Positions 56,554 through 64,000 of a DNA stretch of 64,000 nt are shown in pieces. The notes below the pieces were generated by a model that searched no databases, was not told the origin of the DNA, and was given only the letters and a program-made list of their open reading frames with translations. The position numbers and the translations under genes were made by a program. Positions within the stretch are counted from its first letter, which is position 1; every line of letters begins with the position of its first letter. Location of the stretch: the NCBI RefSeq assembly GCF_003049665.1, contig NZ_PYWM01000009.1:1-64000 (forward strand), given 5' to 3'. This stretch comes from Lysinibacillus mangiferihumi (GTDB taxonomy: Bacteria > Bacillota > Bacilli > Bacillales_A > Planococcaceae).

Positions 56554-59500
56554 TTACATGATGCCTGCGATATTTAACGTACGTTTTAAAATTTTTGCTG
56601 TTTGTCCACGTGTTAGTGAAGCTCGTGGATCAAATGAACCATTCGGCTTACCTGTCATAATATCCAGGCTATTTAATAGCTCGATATAAGGTAAGTATTC
56701 AGCGCTAATATTGCTAGCGTCGGTGAAGTTAACCTGTCCAGTGGCTTTCACATCAGCATTTAAATATTCTAAAATGCGTGCCATAAATGCCGCTGCTTGT
56801 TGACGTGTAATAGGTGCTTCAGGATTAAATGTTGAAGAAGTTGTGCCTTTTGTAATACCTGCCTCGAACAGAGCTTGAATATCTGTTGCATACCATTTGC
56901 CTTCTGTATCGTTAAATGGATTTTCACCTTTTGCCTGTAAACCAAGTGCACGGCTGATTAATACTGAAAATTGCGCACGAGTAATTGGTTTATATGGCTC
57001 AAACGTCTCTGGTGTAGTTCCTTTGATTACAAGACGGCTCGCTAAAAATTCAATTTCTTCTTTATTAGCTAAATGGGCAATATCGTTAAATGTTACTGTA
57101 TTTTCTGTTACAACGAATGTACCACTAGTTTTTGTGAATAGAACAATTTCACCGTTCACAATTCTATGTGGGACTGGCTTGTATTCACTACCATCAAGCT
57201 GTAAAACGACCGTATTCGGTTTTAAATCGTTGGCAAGTAGCGTAACTTTTAAATATTCTTTATCTATAGTAATTGACTTTGTTTTACCATTAGTAGTCTC
57301 GATACCGAAATTGACAGTGAATTGTTTATTTTTAGTTTCTTGCGTTACCGAGGCAATTATTTGCTCACTTTCTGCAAGCTTAATTCTAGTAAATATAGAA
57401 GTTGGAATTTCTATTTTGAAATTATTTTTGCTTTGAATAACAAACTTTTGAACATTCTTTTCAAGATATTCTTGAATATGTTTGGATGTAATAATTGCTT
57501 TGTTACTTCGATCTTCAATAGTAATTTCAGCAACTGGGTTATCTACATTTCCTTTGTTTTCTTCCTTTCCTTTGTTTTCTTTGTTCATTTCTTCAGTGCA
57601 TTGCGCTTCTACGCCTGTACAATTCTTTTCTGTCTCTTTGCAATTTTCTGTATTTTTATCCTTGCATTTTTCTTTGTTTTCTTCAGCTGGAGTTCCGCTT
57701 TTTTCGCTTCCATCTTCTACATATCCACCGACATCTTTACCTAAATCGGTCGTATAAAGCCATTCAACTGAATCACCAGGGGATAGTGTGTAAAGTGCCG
57801 CAGAATAAGAAGGGTATTGACCATTTACACGATACATCCAACCACTTAAAGGACCGCGGTCAAATTCATAAACACCCGCAATTCCGTCAATATATGTTCC
57901 ATATTCTGTTTGACGATAGCTTAAGGCAACACCGTTTTCCGATGTTACTCGTTTTAAAACGTCAAAAGCAGTTTCACCAGCAAATAATTTAGTTGATGTT
58001 GATTTTAATGGCACTTCAGAAGACGAAATTCGAATTGAGAATGTCGTATAACCAATTTCTTCATTATCAGAAGGTTGTCCATCAGGGTTAGAGGGCTGAT
58101 TTCCTTTATCCTCAGGGTTGGAAGGTTCTTGTCCATCGCTTCCATTGTCAATATCTCCTGGATTATTTCCGGTATTATCTGACTTTGTATCTGACATATC
58201 GTAAAGCGCAGTTTGATTATTTAATAAACGGTTGTATGCTGCTAATGTATAGCCAACCTGAACCGTTGCCATGCCGTTTGCTTTGTTTTCGCTTAATACA
58301 TGTTTAAAGCCACCATCTTCTGAGCTATATGTCATGATATTAGAAATGACTTTATTAAAACGATTATCGTTGTTAGCATTTATCCCTAAGCTTGCTAGAG
58401 CAGTCACAACCTGTGCTGCACTTTCAGCATTTTCGAAGTTATCTGACTTATATCCGCCATTAGGTAATTGAATAGCTGCTAATGTATCAATTGCACGATT
58501 AACGGCTGTTTTTACTTCTGCATTACTTTGATAATATGGAGCGAGTGATTGAATTACCATTGCAGTGATATCAGGGTCAGCTTCAGTACCAGAATAGGCA
58601 AAGCCACCATCGTTTAATTGTCTTTGTAAAATATATTTAATTAATTTTTCACGTGTTGTTGTAGCTGTTTTAGGTAATTCAAAGTCCCATGTATCTAGTG
58701 CAATTAAAGTGAAGACGGCAGAGTTGATGCCTTGACGTGTAACAAAATTAAAATCTGTTAATTTTTCAACTAAATTATAGCCAGCGACATTTGTAGGGTC
58801 CTTCCCGATAGCTGTAAGAGCTATTATTACCCGAGAGTAATCTGTTGCTTGGGAGGCTAGAACTCCACTATTTGATTTTACATGGCTCTCTATATTTTTA
58901 TAATATTTCCTATAATAACCATTTGATAAATCGACATAACCACCACGTGCTAGTGTTAAAATAGTCCACTCTGATTGATAGAGAGGCTGCGGTGAGGTTG
59001 ATACTAAATATTGACCAACAGAGTTGTAGGCTTTAATCGTTGTTGGCTTCAATTCTACTAATCGCTTTTGTAAAGCATCTAGCTTATCATAATTTGATAC
59101 TGATTGTTTTTCTTGAGCTGACAAATTATCATAGGCTTGTTGTGCTTCACTAACTTTCAAATGATCCGCCCATGTAACCGAGTCTATAGGGGGGAGCACG
59201 TTAATTTTGAATATAACGTCTTGAATCCGAGGGGCTGTTGTGAAAGTGTTTTCTTTATCTACAAGCTCTTGATAATTATTTATTTTAGTTTTTTGATTTT
59301 TATCTAAGGCATTGTATGTTGTCCGAGCTTCTTCTAATTGTTTTTTTGTTACCTCATCAGCAATCTGAATTGTTTCAGGAAGAGAATCAATTAAATATAT
59401 AACATATTCAATTTCTTTATCTACAAGGTATTGGTAATTTGTTACATTTAATTTTTGCTGTGCTGGTATTCCTTTGTATATTTTTCGAGTAGTTTTGAAT

Positions 59501-60351
59501 AGTGTACCTAACTCTTCATTGCTTATTTCTAATGTCGAAATAGTAGAAATTAAAAGTCCGACGTATTTCAGTTCCTTTTCTATTAAGGTAGCCTCTATTT
59601 GTACTAGTTTCTTTTTTTCATTTAGTAGTAAAGCGTTCCATTTCGTACGAGCATTTATTAATTGTTGAGCAATTGTTTCATCTAATGTATCAAATGAAGA
59701 AATAGAATTAATGAAGGCTTCCACCAGTTGGCCTTCTTTTTCACCAAGTTTTCTATTGTAATTACTTATTAATGCTTTTTTCTTTTGATCTAGTGTTAAT
59801 GCACTATATGTTTTACGAGCTGCTGTTAATTGTATATCTGTTACCTCATCAGCAACTATAATTTCTGGAAGGTTATTCACCAAATTTATAAAGTTTTGTT
59901 CTTCAGGTGTAATAACATATACATCAATTATCTTAGATACTTCACCAACTTTTACGTTAATCTGAGCATCCCCAATTGAAATTGCTGTAACTAATCCTTG
60001 ATTGTCAACCGTTGTAATTGTAGGAGCACTCGATGACCATTCAACTAGGGTACTATCTTCTGTTGTTGAGCTAGCTACAGCAAGTTGCGATGTTGCTCCA
60101 ATTGTTAAAAATAATGGTCCTGTGGTATTTAATTGAATATCACTAATTGTGTCCAGCCCATTCTCTAGTAATGGCGTAATAGTTGATTGTTCATTTGGAT
60201 TGTCTAATTCTGTGTTATTTATGTCTGGAGTATTTTGTTCATATGTTTCTCCTTCAAGATGCTGTGCTTTGCCGGTAGCAGCAGGAGATAATAGCGAAAA
60301 TATTAAAATAAAGATAATGACTAAATGTATTTGCTTTTTAAAATTATCCAT
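56554..60351 (-). CDS. Large SLH-anchored transcobalamin-like surface protein
   Basis: 1265 residues. In order: signal peptide (1-30); bacterial Ig-like domain (about 70-147); repeated helical modules (150-435, recurring LPEtIxIADEVTxxQL and YxALxxxQK patterns); alpha6/alpha6 toroid (440-720, very similar to the toroid of the 511-residue neighbour); Gly/Asn/Pro/Asp linker; DUF4430 (770-875, PLSGWMYRVNGQYPSYS); a Lys/Glu linker with four Cys (896, 904, 911, 918); a beta-rich domain (942-1080); three SLH repeats (1088-1265). Toroid plus DUF4430 is the transcobalamin/intrinsic-factor architecture. AAAGGAAGTGAG before the ATG. Confidence 0.88.
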   Translation of the reverse strand: MDNFKKQIHLVIIFILIFSLLSPAATGKAQHLEGETYEQNTPDINNTELDNPNEQSTITPLLENGLDTISDIQLNTTGPLFLTIGATSQLAVASSTTEDSTLVEWSSSAPTITTVDNQGLVTAISIGDAQINVKVGEVSKIIDVYVITPEEQNFINLVNNLPEIIVADEVTDIQLTAARKTYSALTLDQKKKALISNYNRKLGEKEGQLVEAFINSISSFDTLDETIAQQLINARTKWNALLLNEKKKLVQIEATLIEKELKYVGLLISTISTLEISNEELGTLFKTTRKIYKGIPAQQKLNVTNYQYLVDKEIEYVIYLIDSLPETIQIADEVTKKQLEEARTTYNALDKNQKTKINNYQELVDKENTFTTAPRIQDVIFKINVLPPIDSVTWADHLKVSEAQQAYDNLSAQEKQSVSNYDKLDALQKRLVELKPTTIKAYNSVGQYLVSTSPQPLYQSEWTILTLARGGYVDLSNGYYRKYYKNIESHVKSNSGVLASQATDYSRVIIALTAIGKDPTNVAGYNLVEKLTDFNFVTRQGINSAVFTLIALDTWDFELPKTATTTREKLIKYILQRQLNDGGFAYSGTEADPDITAMVIQSLAPYYQSNAEVKTAVNRAIDTLAAIQLPNGGYKSDNFENAESAAQVVTALASLGINANNDNRFNKVISNIMTYSSEDGGFKHVLSENKANGMATVQVGYTLAAYNRLLNNQTALYDMSDTKSDNTGNNPGDIDNGSDGQEPSNPEDKGNQPSNPDGQPSDNEEIGYTTFSIRISSSEVPLKSTSTKLFAGETAFDVLKRVTSENGVALSYRQTEYGTYIDGIAGVYEFDRGPLSGWMYRVNGQYPSYSAALYTLSPGDSVEWLYTTDLGKDVGGYVEDGSEKSGTPAEENKEKCKDKNTENCKETEKNCTGVEAQCTEEMNKENKGKEENKGNVDNPVAEITIEDRSNKAIITSKHIQEYLEKNVQKFVIQSKNNFKIEIPTSIFTRIKLAESEQIIASVTQETKNKQFTVNFGIETTNGKTKSITIDKEYLKVTLLANDLKPNTVVLQLDGSEYKPVPHRIVNGEIVLFTKTSGTFVVTENTVTFNDIAHLANKEEIEFLASRLVIKGTTPETFEPYKPITRAQFSVLISRALGLQAKGENPFNDTEGKWYATDIQALFEAGITKGTTSSTFNPEAPITRQQAAAFMARILEYLNADVKATGQVNFTDASNISAEYLPYIELLNSLDIMTGKPNGSFDPRASLTRGQTAKILKRTLNIAGIM

Positions 60352-60402
60352 TTGAAAACTCACTTCCTTTAGGGATGTTGCTAGTAATATCAAAAAAACA
60401 AT

Positions 60403-60451
60403 AGTACTGAAAAAGTGCCTTTATTTAAAATGGATTCACTTTTTCAGTACT
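60403..60451 (-). terminator. Internal terminator after the first gene of the DUF4430 operon
   Basis: Arms AGTACTGAAAAAGTG and CACTTTTTCAGTACT, a perfect 15-bp stem. On the minus strand ATTGTTTTTTT follows. Readthrough is needed for the rest of the operon. Confidence 0.85.
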
Positions 60452-60458
60452 TAATTAC

Positions 60459-61187
60459 TTAGTTACTTGGTGCTACGTCAATTGTTAATGGTTCACTTGC
60501 TGAATCACCAAATAGTGCATTTGCAGAGGCAGTAATCGAGATATTACCTTCTTCAGCTTGACCAGAAAATGTGATAACTGCTTGTTGATCTGTGTTGACA
60601 GTAATTGATTGAGCTGTTAGCGCTGTAGTACCTGTGTTAATTGTCCAATTAGCGATATTAGAGGCATTTGTTAGAAATAGGTCACCCGTTAAATCCACAG
60701 TAACCTTTGGATTTATTTCTCCAACATCCACAGTGCTAGCAGTGCCCAGCTTAGCCCATGTCGTATAATAAATATGAACTTTATCATCGGGCTCTAATTT
60801 ATAAGCATCTAAACCAACAGTTGGGCTAATACCATTTACAGTGTATACCCAACCATCCCAACCATTTAAGCTGCCACTAGCTCGCCCATCAACGGATTCA
60901 AGATAAGGACCATAGATAGGATGAATAGTAACTATATATGGAATACCGTTTGCTGTTAATGTATTTTCCATTAGTGATAATGCAGTAGTGCCAGTTGAGG
61001 CAATCTCCGTTGTTGCTGGTAGGATGGAGCCATATAAACCGTCAACAGATAATTGGACATCGAATGTTGCAGTTTGTACCTTTTGATTTGTAGGTTGTAA
61101 TACTGTTGCACTTGCTGTCGGTGATAATAGCGAAACAACTAAAAGAAAAGCGAACGCTACATGCCACCATTTTTTAAAAGTAGCCAT
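60459..61187 (-). CDS. Secreted DUF4430 protein with C-terminal Ig-like domain
   Basis: 242 residues. Signal peptide ending about 28 (SPTASAT), DUF4430 (about 40-145: LNGWDGWVYTVNGISP, LEPDDKVHIYYT), then a beta-sandwich-like domain. No anchor is seen, so it is released or held by other proteins. It is the first gene after the riboswitch and is followed by a strong terminator, so it should be the most abundant product. TAGGAGG before the ATG. Confidence 0.82.
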   Translation of the reverse strand: MATFKKWWHVAFAFLLVVSLLSPTASATVLQPTNQKVQTATFDVQLSVDGLYGSILPATTEIASTGTTALSLMENTLTANGIPYIVTIHPIYGPYLESVDGRASGSLNGWDGWVYTVNGISPTVGLDAYKLEPDDKVHIYYTTWAKLGTASTVDVGEINPKVTVDLTGDLFLTNASNIANWTINTGTTALTAQSITVNTDQQAVITFSGQAEEGNISITASANALFGDSASEPLTIDVAPSN

Positions 61188-61239
61188 TTTGAAAACCTCC
61201 TAATTTTATTGTAGTGAAAGTTCTTGCAATTAACTCCAA

Positions 61240-61274
61240 TAAAAAAGATGCTTCTCTATAAAAAGGGAAGCATC
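61240..61274 (-). terminator. Riboswitch expression-platform terminator (minus-strand operon)
   Basis: GATGCTTC and GAAGCATC arms. On the minus strand TTTTTTATT follows, 53 bp before the first gene. Confidence 0.85.
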
Positions 61275-61366
61275 CAAGGTAAACAGAAAAGGAGCACAAT
61301 AAAATAATATGCCTGTCCATCTATTTGCCGTAAGTTCTCCTAGCTTCCGAAGAGAGTTAATACGAT

Positions 61367-61543
61367 GGAATAAAGGCAGGTCTCCTGGCTCGTGTATCCT
61401 ATTCAGAACCTTCCCATCTACTGGGGGCATTTTTCCCCGTTTGACAGTGGTATTTTCTGTAGTCATCTACACTTACAGTTGCGGAAACAGCTTCGGCTTT
61501 GCACCGAATTCCCTATTAAGCTCTTAAAAGAGCACCTTTATTC
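61367..61543 (-). ncRNA. Cobalamin riboswitch aptamer (minus-strand operon)
   Basis: On the minus strand: P1 GAATAAAGG / CCTTTATTC, the conserved TTTCCGCAACTGTAAG core (variant of CCGCAACTGT), and the B12-box GAGCCAGGAGACCTGCC, an exact match to the classical box. It controls the DUF4430-ECF operon by termination at 61240-61274. Confidence 0.95.
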
Positions 61544-61625
61544 TGCAATTGCTATTCACTTGATGATTAGTTTAACATATTTTCCTCATTTTCCAAATAG
61601 TTAAATAAAAAGGAGGGATTTTCCT

Positions 61626-61782
61626 ATGGGGTTACCTCCATCAAATAACCAGCTTTATGAATTCCTTAATAATTTTTTGTGTATACAAAATGTCAACTAA
61701 TCTATGTAGGGGTCATGCCGACAAAACGCGAATTTTATACGTTAAGAAAATTTGCAGATGAAAAAAGCCGGTATTCCAAATG
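61626..61782 (+). pseudogene. Possible frameshifted small gene
   Basis: AAAGGAGG precedes ATG 61626 (MGLPPSNNQLYEFLNNFLCI), which stops at 61700. The next frame continues LIYVGVMPTKREFYTLRKFADEKS and ends at 61782 within a terminator. Together they look like one ~50-residue protein broken by a frameshift. Not recognised. Confidence 0.35.
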
Positions 61783-61803
61783 ATAAGGAAATATCGGCTT
61801 TTA
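61764..61803. terminator. Hairpin terminator
   Basis: AAAAAGCCGGTATTCC and GGAAATATCGGCTTTT arms. From here to 62108 I see only the bluB leader. Confidence 0.65.
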
Positions 61804-62108
61804 TTAGTAGTAAAAAATAGTGCAAAAAATGCAGATCACTTGTACATTATTGTTTTCAATCCGTTTGGACTACAGAATTTCTAATTTTCCTAACGAGTGG
61901 TCAGGAGCAAATTTTGTAGTCGAAAATGTGGTAATCGATTTGAAGAATGTTAATCCGAAGTAAGAAGGGGTGGAGTCAGATTTATGCGGATATTCAACGA
62001 TAAGGACACGCTTTTGGTGCATTTTTACTTCAACTTACGTGGCAGAATAATGAAAAATCAGTTAATATTAAAAATAGACATTTTTGTAAAGAAAAAGGAG
62101 AGATATTT

Positions 62109-62750
62109 ATGTTTTCTAATGAAGAAAGAGAGTCTATTTATAAAGTTATTTATAATAGGAGAGATATTCGAAGTTTTTTATCAACCCCTATCCCTGAAAA
62201 CATTATACATAGAATATTAAATGCAGCTCATCATGCACCTTCAGTAGGATTTATGCAACCTTGGAACTTTATTTTGATTTCCACTGACGAAATTAAAGAA
62301 AAATTGGCTTGGGCTGCAGAAAAAGAAAGCCGAGCATTAGCTATTCATTATGATGGGGAGAAAAAAATGAAATTCCTTGATTTGAAAATTGAGGGCTTAA
62401 AAGAAGCTCCTATAACAATTTGTGTTACATGTGACCCTACAAGAGGAGGTTCCCATGTATTAGGACGAAATTCAATTCCTGAAACAGATATTTTATCAAC
62501 AGCCTGTGCTATTCAAAATATGTGGTTAGCAGCTTGTGCTGAAGGACTTGCGATGGGGTGGGTAAGTTTTTATAAAAAGAATGATATTAGAGATATTTTA
62601 GAAATACCACCACACATCGATCCCATTGCTCTTATATCAATCGGTTATACTGAAAATTACCCGGAAAAGCCCATTTTAGAGTTGGCTAATTGGGAAAAAA
62701 GACGTTCTTTAGAACATCTTATTTTCGAAAATAGATGGGGACAAAACTAA
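62109..62750 (+). CDS. bluB: 5,6-dimethylbenzimidazole synthase (BluB)
   Basis: 213 residues of the flavin-destructase branch of nitroreductases. RRDIRSFLSTPIPE, AAHHAPSVGFMQPWNF and CVTCDPTRGG with VLGRNSIPETD follow BluB closely, including the conserved GFMQPWNF lid region. BluB turns reduced FMN and O2 into dimethylbenzimidazole, the lower ligand of cobalamin. AAGGAGAG before the ATG. It lies ~560 bp beyond the DUF4430 riboswitch, divergent from it, with no riboswitch of its own and no other cob genes in the window. Confidence 0.9.
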   Translation: MFSNEERESIYKVIYNRRDIRSFLSTPIPENIIHRILNAAHHAPSVGFMQPWNFILISTDEIKEKLAWAAEKESRALAIHYDGEKKMKFLDLKIEGLKEAPITICVTCDPTRGGSHVLGRNSIPETDILSTACAIQNMWLAACAEGLAMGWVSFYKKNDIRDILEIPPHIDPIALISIGYTENYPEKPILELANWEKRRSLEHLIFENRWGQN

Positions 62751-62953
62751 AGACTTATTAATTTATTAGGGTGCGTTAATTGAACAATGTTGATTTTCAT
62801 GGGCAACTCTTTTTTCTTTATTGAACTTAACGAAGTAGTTGAATTAAAGAAGAACTTATTAATAGACAGCCAGAATAATATAAAGATGTGTTAAAAAAGG
62901 GGGGTCAAACTCGCTACCTTTACATATCTAGAAAATTACGGGGGGTAGTTATA

Positions 62954-63490
62954 ATGGCAGTTACTTATTGGACAGGAAAAAAACTTACACTACGAGCTAT
63001 TCAACCTGAAGATATCATAATATTTGAATCATTAGATGACGAGATTCTACGAAATATGGACTCACTTTATTTTCCTCGTTCAGCTGAAAGAATGAGAGAA
63101 TGGGTAGAAGGACAATTGGAAGAGGTCGATGAATTCCGTTTTATTGCAATTGATAGAGACAATAATATTGTTGGTATAATTGAAACATTTGATTGTGATC
63201 GAAAAAATGGAACCTTCGATTATTATTTAGCTGTATTTGAACCATACAGAGGTAATGGGTACGCTAAAGAAATGATTCTTATGGTTCTTCGTTTCTTCTT
63301 TTTAGAGCTTTCTTATCAAAAAGTGAATGCAACTGTTTATTCTTTTAATACTCCATCGATGCACTTGCATGAGAAGTTAGGTTTCCTAAAAGAGGGACAA
63401 CTAAGAAGTATCATTTTCACCAAAGGATTCTATTATGATGGTATTTGCTATGGAATGACAAGACAAGAATTTGACATGAAATACGCATAA
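62954..63490 (+). CDS. GNAT-family acetyltransferase
   Basis: 178 residues. LTLRAIQPEDIIIFESL, the acetyl-CoA loop EPYRGNGYAKEM and STPSMHLHEKLGF-type C-terminus place it with RimJ/RimL-like N-acetyltransferases. GGGGGG before ATG 62954. Acceptor unknown. The preceding 200 bp and the start-less frame from 62888 are not coding. Confidence 0.83.
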   Translation: MAVTYWTGKKLTLRAIQPEDIIIFESLDDEILRNMDSLYFPRSAERMREWVEGQLEEVDEFRFIAIDRDNNIVGIIETFDCDRKNGTFDYYLAVFEPYRGNGYAKEMILMVLRFFFLELSYQKVNATVYSFNTPSMHLHEKLGFLKEGQLRSIIFTKGFYYDGICYGMTRQEFDMKYA

Positions 63491-63608
63491 TATTTGTATT
63501 TGTAAAAAATATTTTCATGGGTAGTTTTGAAACACAAAAAAGCTATGTATTCCTTAAAGATTGTAAAGCAATGTACTTAAAGTAACGGAGGCTTCGTATT
63601 ATATAGTT

Positions 63609-63637
63609 CAGCCAGAAATTTCTGGTTGAACTTTTTT
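63609..63637 (+). terminator. Intrinsic terminator
   Basis: GTTCAGCCAGAAA and TTTCTGGTTGAAC-type arms followed by TTTTTT. Confidence 0.85.
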
Positions 63638-63639
63638 AT

Positions 63640-64000
63640 ATGGATTTAATCTATCAGTAGCTGTTCAGAGACAACTAGTGCGCCTACGTTGGACTCCAAG
63701 AACAAGTAACTACGTGTTTTTGTTAAATATAGAAAAAAAACCTGTGTTTATTACACATAATTTTTTTGACTTCATGATCCATGTATTTTTCACCCAAACA
63801 GTATTTTGTAAAGGATTTGAGACAAGAACTCCACCAATACTAATGTGTTGCTCACTGTTGGTAAGGAAAGACTACATGCCATTATTACATAATAGGCAAC
63901 CATGACAAGATAGAAGAACTTTATGGTTCGAACATTTTGGGAAACCAATTGGTATTGTAGGTTCCTCATCTGACTCGTCTGTAACCCAGTAAGTGTAATA
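63640..64000. other. No supportable gene
   Basis: Short start-less frames only (for example DKIEELYGSNILGNQ near 63905). This may be degraded DNA. Confidence 0.5.

Noticed and set aside
56897-57744. Plus-strand frames of 140-179 codons inside the large surface-protein gene
   Set aside because: They are antisense to a long, domain-rich gene, have low-complexity Phe/Ser/Cys-rich products and no ribosome sites.
61984-62220. 78-codon plus-strand frame overlapping the start of bluB
   Set aside because: It runs in another frame into bluB, lacks a ribosome site, and its second half is a bluB shadow.
63678-63905. 75-codon frame near the right edge
   Set aside because: No ribosome site, composition not protein-like, no recognised family.

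Overview
The window looks like chromosomal DNA of a low-GC, spore-forming member of the Bacillales, most likely Lysinibacillus, Solibacillus or a close relative. This rests on AT-rich codon use, strong AGGAGG ribosome binding sites, a gamma-type small acid-soluble spore protein gene (sspE), a yqhV-type gene and surface proteins anchored by S-layer homology (SLH) repeats. I found no rRNA, tRNA or CRISPR array.

Layout. 1-1567: end of an Asp23-like NTPase gene and a crotonase-family gene. 1921-9171: a catalytically degenerate tyrosine recombinase; a reverse-strand ATP-grasp / alpha-E / transglutaminase operon in which all three genes are broken and one is split by a MerR plus DUF2268 metalloprotease cassette; and an intact tyrosine recombinase. 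9535-12609: MFS exporter, 5'-truncated HPr-kinase-like gene, a decayed copy of the neighbouring recombinase, DinB-family gene. 12691-13446: three tandem genes for ~50-residue paralogous proteins with duplicated promoters. 13806-22656: a PAS-GGDEF-EAL protein, acetyltransferase, two fused gene stumps, sspE, a methyltransferase, a flavin-binding protein, a second-copy-type hemL and a MocR regulator. 22900-29508: a hydantoinase operon (hyuA, hyuB, cupin, NCS1 permease) with an XRE-cupin regulator. 29793-36557: MFS, glycosyltransferase, hydrolase, DUF2812 protein, degraded DNA, zinc alcohol dehydrogenase. 36748-41566: methyltransferase, then an alkylation-repair cluster (alkA, 2OG-Fe(II) oxygenase, adaA, ogt, SPL-like radical SAM). 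42147-45254: yqhV-like gene, S9 peptidase, internally deleted IS3-family element.

The most remarkable part is 45386-62750, a vitamin B12 / cobalt island. Two convergent operons each begin with a cobalamin riboswitch plus intrinsic terminator and meet at one shared bidirectional terminator (50793-50824). The plus-strand operon is nikABCDE-like and, because of its riboswitch, probably imports cobalt. The minus-strand operon encodes a secreted DUF4430 protein, a 1265-residue SLH-anchored protein with an alpha/alpha-toroid domain plus DUF4430, an SLH-anchored toroid-only protein, a DUF4430 lipoprotein, and an ECF transporter (T, fused A-A', S). Toroid plus DUF4430 is the architecture of animal transcobalamin and intrinsic factor. 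I infer a Gram-positive surface corrinoid-capture system that passes B12 from S-layer proteins to a lipoprotein and then to the ECF transporter. bluB (lower-ligand synthesis) lies just beyond it.

Several segments show gene decay (broken operon, recombinase and resolvase remnants, chimeric stumps), so the left half is an actively eroding accessory region interspersed with ordinary genes.
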